Positions 22,542-32,219 of a DNA stretch of 64,000 bases are shown here, one piece after another. The notes beneath the pieces were generated by a model, which made no database searches, had not been told where the DNA came from, and was given only the letters and a program-made list of their open reading frames with translations. Source of the stretch: Symsagittifera roscoffensis (lineage: Eukaryota > Xenacoelomorpha > Acoela > Convolutidae); NCBI RefSeq assembly GCF_963678635.1, contig NC_087070.1, positions 39,170,397 through 39,234,396 on the forward strand, read 5' to 3'. The translations under genes and the position numbers were made by a program. The first letter of the stretch is position 1. Each line of letters begins with the position of its first letter.

Positions 22542-23655
22542 ACAAAAAAAACTTCTAAACAGTTTGAATCAGCAAACAGCAACCAAATAACAAATAGCGC
22601 CCAAATAACAAATAGCGCCCAAATAGCAGTACCTATTGCCGGGGTACAAACATTTGACACCGCAGAAAAAAGGTACGTTCAGCAAATAGAAACAAACAGC
22701 TAGCGGAAACTGTCCTAAAATATTAAATGGAATATCTTCAACAACAAGAAAGTGATTATTTAAGGAACAACAGAATTTGGAGATAAAATTGGTTTGGTAG
22801 AAGCTGAATCGTTAACATGCATGAGCTGGCTGGATGCTTTTTCACTTTACCCAGCCTCAAAAACGAATACTTCAACATCTTACCAGGATAGTAAGACTGC
22901 GCATTAAATCATATTACAGTTCAATTTTGTAAATTTGTACGGTGGGGTTTTGTGTATTTGTACTCAGCAGCTTTGATGGGCAGTGCTGCTCTGAAAACAA
23001 TATTCCGGCCATGAAGCCCGAAAAAAAGATAAAGGTTTTCCGTGGCCTCCAAGGAGGAACACCAAACTGAAAAACTATCAGATAGAAGCAACATTTTGCT
23101 TTCTGGAAGAAGAAAACATTTAAGTTGAATTAACAGCAACAGGTCAATTCACTCAGCGAAACAGATTAACTGAAAAACATTGCTCCCAAATACAGATATT
23201 GGGTGTGTCAAGCAAGTCAGAAGAGGATCACCATCCTCAGAACTAAAAACAAGTTTAGAGTTTTGAGTTCATTAAAGGTCAAGAAGCTAGAGGCATTTTG
23301 TAGTCATCCAATGGAATGGCCGGATTGGTCTGGGCTGTTCAATCAAGGCGGGCATATCAAAAAACAAAAACGCAGAGCTATGCATTTAACAAAGCTAAAC
23401 AGATCTTAACATACATATTTTTAATGGCAGTCGGCACAAAGATGCAAGGAAGTTGTGTTTAGGCATAACGGTCAGCCACATATCATTGTTTTTCAGTTAG
23501 CAAGTTATACGACTCTTATAAGATACCGATGTTTGCAGGAAAGGTGAGTATGTTTGTGAGCATCTCTGAAACTCTGGTATACAACAGGTGTCTAAAATCA
23601 ACCTTCAATTAATAACATGAAAGACTTTTGTTCAAGCAGTGAGATGACGCCGTAA
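22542..23655 (+). pseudogene. gag: Decayed BEL/Pao Gag (5' part), interrupted by element B
   Basis: It opens with ATG at 22542 and about 54 codons before a stop, then runs through broken frames. The frame at 23203-23409 contains the BEL/Pao Gag signature HPMEWPDWSGLF (about 23300-23340). The interrupted frame resumes to the right of element B at 41744 with a zinc-knuckle-like segment. A 17-bp tandem repeat (AATAACAAATAGCGCCC) lies near 22585-22620. An unrelated or scrambled stretch lies at about 22920-23140. Non-functional. Confidence 0.65.
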
Positions 23656-24065
23656 TGAGTTATGCCCGATGTGGTTAACTCATAGAGTAATTTCGGATAG
23701 GGTACACCGTCTGCTCGTCACGCTATCTTATTTTCGGCCGGATAGATTCGTGCAACTTCTTAGTCTAATACCGATCCTAATCTTACTCTTATACTTTCTA
23801 GTCTCAGGGTGTTTAACTAGTCTCTGCTAGGCTCAATAGATCTAGGGTATACTGGTTTGTTGCGGCTGTTGAAGTTCTCTTGGAGAGACAACTAATTTCT
23901 AAGTTAAATTCAAATCTCTCTGGTGCTGAAATTACAAGTAATTTCAGCACTTACAAATAAGTGGGTTGTTAGTTAGATGGATCATGATTGGTTAATATTA
24001 AATATTTTACAGTGGTAAAATATCTAATTTATCCAATCATAAAATATAGTTTAGATCAGGTTCCA
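23656..24065 (-). repeat. Element B 3' LTR (410 bp)
   Basis: Begins TGAGTTATG and ends GGTTCCA on the plus strand; pairs with 41330-41739. Contains a hairpin-prone GTGCTGAAATTACAAGTAAT region and AT-rich ends. Next to it, in element sense, is the short purine stretch GGATGGG, a weak candidate polypurine tract (24066-24073). Confidence 0.92.
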
Positions 24066-25679
24066 CCCATCCGGGTTTTACAGAGTTTTTTAGAATTATC
24101 TTTCTGCAATTCATAGGGTGGATGATGAACGTTGGTATTTGGCGAACATCGTATTCTTCTCCGGTTCCTCTTGTTAGAGAAGTTCCAGGACGCTGGAGTT
24201 AGGGGCATCAATCGTTGTGTCTTCTTGTGACAACGACTGTGTTTCCCAACGAAATCAATTTGATTTCAAAATGGTTTGCTGTGACGGGTTTTTCTGTATT
24301 GTGTAGAGAACTTGTTTTGTGTTCAACCTCGTCTGGGAATGGCGTGGAGGTTGTGCGTGGAGGGGATGCCTTGTAACTCGGATCTGTACGTATACTTGAA
24401 CATCGAGGTGGTCATTGGTCTAGTTCAATGAAGTCCTTTTCTGCGAAGTCAAGTCGTACTCTAAATCCTTTGATTTGTGATTGTGGACGGCATATCGGTT
24501 GTGGTTAGCCATTCTTGTTCGAGTGTAGTGGGGTCATTTTGTCTTTGGATGTTCGTCTTTGTTGTTGTGTGCTGATCTATATACTGCAAGGGATGATTTA
24601 CATTTTAAAAAATTTTTATTAGTTCAGTTTTTTAATTATGAATTTAGTTAGTTGTTTTCACAAAAGCATTTTGTTTTAGTTCGGTTATTTTGAAGAGTTA
24701 CTAACCCTTGAGTACCTCTTATTAAAAAATAGAAGTGTGGTCACAAAGCGTGGATGTAGCGCGGTGGGTTAGGCCGGCTATAGAGCATGCTCAGGACGTC
24801 CTCTCTGGTGGGTTAGGCCAGGAGAGGGAGTATGATTTCGTGCGGTTTCTTTGAGAAGTCCTGTTATGCGATAACGTTTTATGTTTGGTTTGTGTTGGTC
24901 TTTCTTATGTTCCTTTGGTTGTGTCCTTTTTTTCAAAAATCAAATTGTTTTTGTTATGGGTTTGTCTTTCAACTTTTTTGTGTTTTATTATTTCTTTCTT
25001 AGACTTTATAATAGTCTTCAAAAGAATAAATTATCCAGTTTTAAACTGGGTTAATCCGGTTTGGGTACCGTTGGTTTTCTTTTCTTAGTCTTGCTGTTAT
25101 TTTATGATTTGTGGTGTTTAGTAAGCTGCGTTGGTTAGTTTGGTTTAGTATATAATTCCTTTCCAACCAGGTTAAAGGAAAGTTTGAAACTTGTTATCGT
25201 GTGTTAGAGTTGTTGAGTGTGAAAACTTGAAACTGAAATTCATTATTTAAACAATTCTTCGTGGGCGAGCTGTGCGAGTTTGGATAGAATTCCTGTGCGA
25301 ATGAATGAAAATATCAAAAGGTTAGTACTGCTTTTTCATTTTATCAATTTATTACATAGAATTTCAATTTTACTGCTAGTTTTTCTGGGGGAAATTTAAA
25401 GTTATAAATTTTCATCATATTTAAATTTACTGCTTTATGGGAGAATAATTCATAAATTAATTTACTACATTTGGTATAAATTTTATCAGATTATCTTGTG
25501 GAAAATATTAATGAAATTTAGAATAATTTTAACAAGTTTTTATTTTTTTATTTTTCTTTTCTGTTTTTTGCAGATGATCGTGGTATGAAGACTGAAAATC
25601 TAAAAAAAACATGAGTAAAGAATGGTTAGTATTAATTTAAATTTATTAGTTAAGAATATTTGTAAATTATACTTACCTC
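24066..25679 (-). other. Element B 3' non-coding region with a probable intron
   Basis: About 1.6 kb between the last ORF and the 3' LTR, rich in A and C on the sense strand, with no ORF supported. Three bases after the stop codon of the 104-codon ORF there is a consensus donor (GAG|GTAAGT, GT at 25675-25676). It is followed by TACTAAC and an eight-T tract ending in AG at 25600-25601, giving a 77-bp candidate 3'-UTR intron. GTGGGTTAGGCC occurs twice on the plus strand near 24770-24815. Confidence 0.5.
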
Positions 25680-25994
25680 TTAATCGTCTGGGAAAAAGCC
25701 GTGGGGAAAGATGTCGCGTATTATGTCTGAATTTTTTAGTAATTTTGCTAGTATGCAAATGATGTTTTTAGTTTGGAGCAGTGGCCAAAGCAATTGAAGT
25801 GCTTTAATAGTTTTTATTTCTTCGGTGCCTACTGCAAACTCATAAGGTGTGTTTTGAATGAGATTATATATTTTGTGATTGTATTTGGTATTGTGTATAA
25901 ATTCTAATATAGGGATTTCTATAGGTTGGATAAATTCATGTGGGATAAGGAAGGGTCTGGATTCTTCGGCATTAAAGGTCTTATATATATACAT
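25680..25994 (-). CDS. Element B small 3' ORF (104 codons), unknown function
   Basis: Intact frame from an ATG that overlaps the stop of the upstream 498-codon ORF in the sequence TAATG. Not recognised. Predicted mixed helix; residues include IPHEFIQPIEIPILEFI and a leucine-rich middle (ALQLLWPLL). No signal peptide. The stop/start overlap suggests translation coupled to the upstream ORF. The splice donor just after its stop supports real transcription of this strand. Confidence 0.55.
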   Translation of the reverse strand: MYIYKTFNAEESRPFLIPHEFIQPIEIPILEFIHNTKYNHKIYNLIQNTPYEFAVGTEEIKTIKALQLLWPLLQTKNIICILAKLLKNSDIIRDIFPHGFFPDD

Positions 25995-27496
25995 TAAAAT
26001 ATATACATTTGTGTTATTGGGTCATAATTGCGGAGGATGCCGTGGAGGTTAGTATCTTTGATGCAATAGGTGAAATTTAGAAAAAATGGTGAAGTGTACT
26101 TCGAGTTAAGAAACTGAAAACGATGGTGTGGTTGTCTTGATGGAGTATGTAGATCAAAATGATTTTGTATGAAGCGATAGTATGTATATGTGTGAGTCTG
26201 TTTAGTGCGTAACATAATGTCGTGTGAACAGTGCAAATCGCGTTCATGTGGTGCAAGGAAGTGAAAAGTTAGTGAAAATAATTGAAATTTTTCTTTAAAA
26301 CTTTCGTAAGCTTGCATATCAGTTAGTGCTTCAGAAATGATGTGATCATATTTTCTATCAAAAATATTGAGTGTGAATATATATGATGTTTTGATGAAGA
26401 ATTTTTCTGTTAGTTGTGGGTTAGCGAAGCGGTCGTCATCTAAAAATTGGTCTTGATTAGTTCGGATGATATTATGGTCGTAATATTCTGTTGTAAATTC
26501 GTTAGCTCGGGGTGCAGTGAATGTTTTTAGTGATTTTTTATATCCTATATAAGTAAATTGTCTATGTGTTAGTGGTGTGGTGAGTCGATACAGCATATCT
26601 TTATTCTTTTCTATATCGTTATGAGTATTAGATAAAGGCAGGCAAAGGGGATTAGTAAAATGGTAATATGCTGTCCAATGAAGTGTTGGCATTAAAACAT
26701 GTTCATCTACAAAACTACGTGTGTCGTTAGTGTCGTTAGGTGTGTTTAAAGTATATTGTGGGAATGAGGGTAAGGTGATTACTAGAAAATCTTTCGTGTT
26801 GGTGTGGTGTGGATGATTTATATATTCGCAGGCTGTTCCTGGTTTGGTCGCGAATGGATGGTTTGGGAATTTTCTTTTAAAAGTGCGATAAGCTCGGTTT
26901 GTGCTAGTTGATGATTCGGTGGATGTGGATGATTGTGCTAACGATGCAGTATAGGCTGAGGAGGGTGTAGGAATAGGTGGGTTTGTGGATTCTATTGTGG
27001 ATGAAATTTGATTTATAGTGAGGGTGTTAGGGTGTATTAGTTGTTGTTGTAGGGTGATAAAATTATCGAGTTCTTGGGAGATTTGGGGAGTATCGGGAGA
27101 ATTAGATGATCGGTCGGAATGAAATGGAGAATAGGTTGGGGTTACTTGTGAAGCATAAGAGGGAGTAGAAACGGATGGGAGTGGATTATTTAGTGGGATC
27201 GGTTGAAAAGGGGGCTTTGAAAAAACTGAGGAGTTGGTTCGAAAATTATTGGATGGAGATGGTTCGGAGTCTGCAAATTCGTCAGGGGTTTCTATATTAG
27301 GGTTATTAAGTTGTGAAATGGAGTATAAAACTGAAATATTTGAATTAGTATCCGAATTCATGCTTGATGGTATATTAATAGTTGGAAAATTGGGTGGCGG
27401 GAAAGCAAAAAGTGGGATTATTGTGATTGGAGTGTTGAGGTTGGTTGGATGGGAATTTGAGAGGTGTAGGGATCCAAGTTGTCGGCTCATCGTGGG
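25994..27496 (-). CDS. Element B 498-codon accessory ORF downstream of Env
   Basis: Intact; ATG at 27488-27490 overlaps the env stop as ATGA. A T-rich acceptor (AATTTTTTTAG, AG at 27497-27498) lies six bases upstream of the ATG and the frame is open back to it. Roughly residues 1-200 are Ser/Thr/Pro/Asn-rich and look disordered. From about residue 200 a basic stretch (RTFKRKFPNHPF) leads into a folded-looking domain rich in aromatic residues, His and Cys. No family recognised and no membrane segment. Its position matches element A's coiled-coil ORF, but I see no clear sequence similarity between the two. Likely an accessory protein made from a spliced or coupled message. Confidence 0.6.
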   Translation of the reverse strand, partial: PTMSRQLGSLHLSNSHPTNLNTPITIIPLFAFPPPNFPTINIPSSMNSDTNSNISVLYSISQLNNPNIETPDEFADSEPSPSNNFRTNSSVFSKPPFQPIPLNNPLPSVSTPSYASQVTPTYSPFHSDRSSNSPDTPQISQELDNFITLQQQLIHPNTLTINQISSTIESTNPPIPTPSSAYTASLAQSSTSTESSTSTNRAYRTFKRKFPNHPFATKPGTACEYINHPHHTNTKDFLVITLPSFPQYTLNTPNDTNDTRSFVDEHVLMPTLHWTAYYHFTNPLCLPLSNTHNDIEKNKDMLYRLTTPLTHRQFTYIGYKKSLKTFTAPRANEFTTEYYDHNIIRTNQDQFLDDDRFANPQLTEKFFIKTSYIFTLNIFDRKYDHIISEALTDMQAYESFKEKFQLFSLTFHFLAPHERDLHCSHDIMLRTKQTHTYTYYRFIQNHFDLHTPSRQPHHRFQFLNSKYTSPFFLNFTYCIKDTNLHGILRNYDPITQMYIF

Positions 27497-30106
27497 CTAA
27501 AAAAATTATTATTTTGAGACTGAAAAGCGGTGATATGGGGTTGTTCTATAATTTGTTCATATGTATTATCATCTTGTGAATGATGTGTCATTATATGTTG
27601 TATGGGACTTTGCGATATGTTTGGTCTAAAATTTGGGTTATGTGTTATTGCTAGGTTTCGGAAATTACGTGGAACTAAGGATAATGGATGGTTATGTGGT
27701 AGGGGTGGCAACTGTGGTGCTGTAGGCGTTACTTCTATGTTATTATGTTCTTCGTTGTATGTGTTCTGTGTTGTCGCTATTTTTGTATTATATTCTTTGA
27801 TTTGTGCGTCTAGAAGAATTTTGTTAATTGATGTTGAAAAAATTCCAAAAAATCCTGCAAATAGTATGCGTGCTACACTTGCTTGTCTATTTACTTGTGT
27901 GTGTATAGCGCATGTGTTATAGATTCCTTTTAAAAAGGAAAAAAGAAATCCTATAAAGTTAAACATTGCGTATAGGATAGTTAATTTTTCTAAGATGTAA
28001 TAGGGCCATCCTAGAAAATCGAGAATTTCATTTTTTAGTGTAACAAAGCTAAACATATTTATAGGTGAGATATCTTGTGGTCTGTATTTTTCACCGTTTA
28101 GATATATATAGTCTTTAATGTCTTTAAAATATCCGCTATAATCTTGTGTATAGATATCTGTAAATCCTGCGGTTTCGGCAAGTTTGCGTAAGTCTTGGTC
28201 AATTGACTGTCTTTGTATAGTGTCCATTTGTGTTAATAATTCCTGGAATTGTTGTGTTCTAATGTGGTGTTGGATATCGGATTTTGAATATATTCCAATT
28301 GATTGTAAATCAATATATGGGTTACGAGCAATAGCTCTGATGCTTTCGGGTGAAAATTTTTTGAGTGATTGCATTAACGTGGGGTATGGGGTAAGAAGAT
28401 AATATTTATCTTCATCAGGGTTCAATTGTACTACAGTGTGGCTATTTTCTGATCCACATGGGACTGCGGTATCCCAAAAAAATGTTCGTCTTGAAAGTGT
28501 GTCAACAGAATATACTTTTTTTTTATAAAAGATAGGGATTCTTTTATAGCATCTTTTATCTTCAAAAACATATAGTGGTGACATTTTTTTTGGTACAAGT
28601 ATAAAACCATAAAATGTTTCCTTCGTAGTCTAGAAAATTTGATCTATTTCCTGATAGTAAATATCCTGCGTAGGGTATTTTTAACACTGCTAGTGCAAGT
28701 GATTGTAGTATTTGTGTCCTTTCTAATTCGCATAGTTGGTGAAGTGTTTCTAATTCGGAGAGTGACGTTTCTTGAAAAATTCGACTAATCGTGTAGTCTA
28801 ACTTCATATCTAAGTGGATATCATAGTGGATATTACCAAAATAAGAATTATTAATTAGTGATAGTTCTTGCAAACGTGTGCTTCTAGTGTCATGTGGCTT
28901 TAGATGTCCACCAGGTTGACCATTACTTTTTTGAACGTTTACTGGTATATATGATGTTCCTTCGTGTAGAGGATGACCTGTGGCATAAGGGTCAATTTTT
29001 ATTTTTCCAGTGGTCATATCGAAACCTTTTTCAAATTCAACTAATATTTCAGAATATTGTGTTTTGTGAAGTGGGTTTCTGTATTTGCATGCGATTTCTG
29101 TTTCTTGATATATTTGAAAACGTGTTAAGTTATTTTCTATATTATGGATATTTCGAAAATCAGTACTTTGTTTTCGTGATGGATGGACTTGTTCATATGG
29201 AATTGATTGTATAAAATATTTTTCGTGAAATTTTATCATTCGAGCGTGTATTTTTGCTACTTGAAATGTTGTACATGTATCTTCGGGAAACCAAACAATT
29301 GTTGCTTGTGTCCGGGTTGTAGGATCACAATATGCTTGATCGTTTTTACAAGATAGTCTAATTCCTTGATAGATCATTGTGTTGTTGGATAAATCTCGAG
29401 TGAGTTGTATTTTTTCGAGTTGTATTTTCCAATCGAAAAACATTATTTCTTGATATCCTTTATTTTTTGTGTCTGCTTTGCAGTTTGATGGATTATTTAT
29501 ACCAATGTGTGGTATCCAGTGCTTATCGTGTATGTCATAAGTTAATCTTCCGAGTGCGCCGTTGTATGGATATTTTTCATCTAGTTTTATATGTCCTTGA
29601 TATCTTTCAAGTTCTGCTTGATGTACAGAATCGGCAAAGACTTGAAAATATACTATTTTTCTGTCGGTGTTTTTATTTTTTGTGATGTTTAATCTGAGTA
29701 GCTCGTTTTTACAATCATCAGGATTTAGATGTAAAAGTCGTTCTATATTACTTTGGTAGAATGATTCGTGGTCAAGTCGGTTTTTATTTCCGTTTGAAAC
29801 TTGTGAACAATGTACTTTCTTTTCGGAAAATGTTGCTGTAAATTTATATTCTTTGACTGTTGTTGCTCGGGCTTTTGAATATAGTGTCGCTATTACATTT
29901 GTAGTTTCTATAGCTTGTGGTTCTGTTTCGCATTGTGATACTTGATTTATTGCATATTTGTGTAGTGTTTTTTGTTCATTTTCTTCACAATCGTAATGTG
30001 TTACTAATAAGTCTTGGGGTCCTGTGCGGGGAGAAGGATTTATGTTCTGATCGGAGATTATTAGAAAAAGGAGTTGAAGAAATATCAATATTTTTAGAAT
30101 ATACAT
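27487..30106 (-). pseudogene. env: Element B envelope-like glycoprotein, one frameshift at an A8 run
   Basis: Two overlapping frames (30106-28562 and 28584-27487) together cover the length of element A's Env; the switch lies at AAAAAAAA near 28577-28584. An N-terminal signal peptide is clear (ILIFLQLLFLII). The ectodomain has many Cys and N-x-S/T sites. The shared core is LCELER, AGYLLSGNRSNFL, then (after the shift) CYKRIPI and VDTLSRRTF. The C-terminal third has a strong membrane segment (around YAMFNFIGFLFSFLKGIY) and a second hydrophobic stretch before a hydrophilic tail. The A8 shift may be an indel, a sequencing error or a programmed slip. Family is uncertain; the Cys-x-(R)IP(I/V) layout recalls fusion glycoproteins of some negative-strand RNA viruses. 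Confidence 0.75.
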
Positions 30107-31209
30107 GTGTATGATAATCCTGAGTACGGGTTATAAAATGTGATGTAACCAATTGTCTTTTTGGTATATCTGTCGTATTTATATATTACTTCAGTTGTTA
30201 TAAATGGTGGTGGTAGCGATTGAGCTGTTATATTTGGTGGGTCTAATGGGTAAGGATGTTGAGCAATGTTGTTTAGTTTAACCGTGATTTCAAATTTTAA
30301 TTGTAGACTATTTTGTTGGAGTATTTGGATGTTATGATCACGAATGTCTTCGTGGATGTCTTGTCTATACTGTAGTCTATGGAGTGCCCAGTTGTGGAGT
30401 CGGTTACTTCCCGGGTGTTGTCCAAATAATGGTGGGGGTGCTGTGAACGTGTTCCAATCTAATCTTAAAGGGATATTTGTTGATGATTGTTCTCGATATC
30501 TAGCGTCGAGGTTATTTGGAAAATTTAGGGGGAAAGGCGTCGGCGAAATCTGACTTATTGATGGTGTTGACGGTAGTGATAATGTTTCTGGTAGTGATGA
30601 TGATGTTGTTGTAACCGTAGAAATATCTATTGGGTCATTTATTAAATTTGGTTCACCTTGTGTGAATGATTGTGTTGTCCAATATGGTAGTCGTGATGTT
30701 TGGTTTGGGGGGTTAAAGGGATTTTCACGTATTTGTTCAGATGTTGGTGTTGAACCTAAGTAATCTGAGGGTATACTTGAGTTGCTACGTTGTGAAAGAA
30801 GTGTAGGGGTTTCCGGTAATATGCTAATTGGGTTTTCTGGAGTACTTAGTGATGGGGATTGGGGTGTATCAAAATGAACTCGGGGGGTTTGAAAATTTCT
30901 ATTTCGTCGTGGATGTATAATTTGTCTATTTATTTCAACTGTATTTTGGTTTTGACTAATATTTCTTATTCTACTTAATTCTTGTGGTAGTGTTGGGTAC
31001 AAGTTATATGTTGGTTTACTTAGAGGTGCCTGTCGCTGAACTGGTTCTAATGGTTCAGATAAGCGAGCGTGTCGTTCTTCAAAAGTATATGGGTTATCTT
31101 GGAAAGAAATTCGTGTAGATGTTTGGGGGTTTTGGGTAGTTGTAGGTATTGTCGGGTTTTCTTGGGATTGTTGGTTAGCAATTTTTGAGGGTTTTTTGAT
31201 TGATTTCTT
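30094..31209 (-). CDS. Element B Pro/Ser/Thr-rich ORF upstream of Env
   Basis: Open frame of 371 codons between a TAA at 31210-31212 and its stop at 30094, with no ATG in its first ~70 codons. The start must therefore come from splicing, a frameshift or a non-AUG codon. Residues ~1-230 are low-complexity and rich in Pro, Ser, Thr, Asn and Gln. The last ~130 look folded (WNTFTAPPPLFGQHPG, then KFEITVKLNN and a Tyr-rich C-terminus). Its stop overlaps the env ATG by 13 bases. No known domain. Element A has no equivalent at this position, where the antisense gene is found instead. Confidence 0.5.
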   Translation of the reverse strand, partial: KKSIKKPSKIANQQSQENPTIPTTTQNPQTSTRISFQDNPYTFEERHARLSEPLEPVQRQAPLSKPTYNLYPTLPQELSRIRNISQNQNTVEINRQIIHPRRNRNFQTPRVHFDTPQSPSLSTPENPISILPETPTLLSQRSNSSIPSDYLGSTPTSEQIRENPFNPPNQTSRLPYWTTQSFTQGEPNLINDPIDISTVTTTSSSLPETLSLPSTPSISQISPTPFPLNFPNNLDARYREQSSTNIPLRLDWNTFTAPPPLFGQHPGSNRLHNWALHRLQYRQDIHEDIRDHNIQILQQNSLQLKFEITVKLNNIAQHPYPLDPPNITAQSLPPPFITTEVIYKYDRYTKKTIGYITFYNPYSGLSYTCIF

Positions 31210-31256
31210 TTAGTGAAAAAATTTATGTTTATTGTAGTATTCTTCAAGAAAAAGAA

Positions 31257-31397
31257 TTAAAGGATTGTTCCTAAGGCAAATGTTATGATTGCCTTCTTTA
31301 TACATTTGCATATTGTCAATATTAGGGATGATAAAAATGTTATAAAAATTACAAATAGTAAAAAAATATCTGTTCTACTAAAAATGGTTCGTATCAT
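31257..31397 (-). CDS. Element B 46-codon single-span membrane peptide
   Basis: ATG at 31395-31397 directly abuts the TAA of the 75-codon ORF. The peptide is one strongly hydrophobic helix (DIFLLFVIFITFLSSLILTI) flanked by Arg/Asp on one side and CKCIKK on the other. This layout is typical of small viral membrane proteins. Too short for homology; function unknown. Confidence 0.4.
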   Translation of the reverse strand: MIRTIFSRTDIFLLFVIFITFLSSLILTICKCIKKAIITFALGTIL

Positions 31398-31625
31398 TTA
31401 AATAAATTTTGGGTTTTCGTACCTGTGAATATGGTCAATGACTTGGGAAAGTTGGAGATATATTTCAAATAGGGAGTAGAAAATTTCAACAATATTGCAA
31501 AAAATGATTAAAATTATTTTAAGAGCTTCAAAAATATCAAAGGAAAATCTGAATAAAAGTTTGAGTATTGTTAAAAAGTTTATGAAAATGTTGAAAATTG
31601 TGTTGACTGATCGAGAGAAGAGCAT
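31398..31625 (-). CDS. Element B 75-codon hydrophobic ORF
   Basis: Starts at ATG and runs to TAA at 31398-31400. Very rich in Ile, Leu and Phe, with a repeating amphipathic pattern (IFNIFINFLTILKLLF, then IILIIFCNIVEIFYSLF) suggesting two membrane-associated helices. The next ORF starts on the base after its stop. The AT-rich context inflates such residues by chance, so coding status is tentative; the tandem arrangement with the 46-codon peptide is the main support. Confidence 0.35.
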   Translation of the reverse strand: MLFSRSVNTIFNIFINFLTILKLLFRFSFDIFEALKIILIIFCNIVEIFYSLFEIYLQLSQVIDHIHRYENPKFI

Positions 31626-32219
31626 TTAAGAAATGGCTTCTCGGTCGAATATTTTTTGTTGTTTGGGGTAATTTCCAAGTGTGTTCGAATTATTTATTGA
31701 TTTTTTGACAAGTGGGTTGAGTTTTGTGAAAAGTTGTTTGGGGCGAATTTTATGGTGTTCGGGAGGTCTTCTTTTACTTTATTTTTATTTGTCAGGTGAT
31801 CTGGGGTATTTTTGCGATTCTTGTGCTTTAGACTAAATTAATATGGTCGTACTTTTACTTTAGGCTAATTTAACATTTTTGTTTGGGGGTTTTTTGAGGT
31901 CTGAGTTGGGAAAATATTGTTGATCTTTGCGTTATTAGATATGGGAGGGTTATGATATTATGGTGGTATTTATTTTAGTTGTCAAGTTTGAGTGGTTTGC
32001 TTATTTTTGACCTGGAGGTTGTAAAGCTATAGTTATAGATATGCCTGGAGTTTAATATTTTTCGTCTAGTTGGTTTCTGTTTTAGTTATAGAAGGTGACG
32101 GATTGAATGAATCATATTGGCTAATTTTGAACTAAAATCGTTGCGTGTTTTTCAGCATGTTATTTTGAAAAAGGAAAGTTCAAAATAATTCAGAGGTGCA
32201 AAGATTATTAATTTTAAAA
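31626..32219 (-). other. Gap between integrase and the 3' gene block of element B
   Basis: About 590 bp without an ORF on the sense strand. Possible leader for a subgenomic transcript. No clear promoter or splice acceptor identified. Confidence 0.4.
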
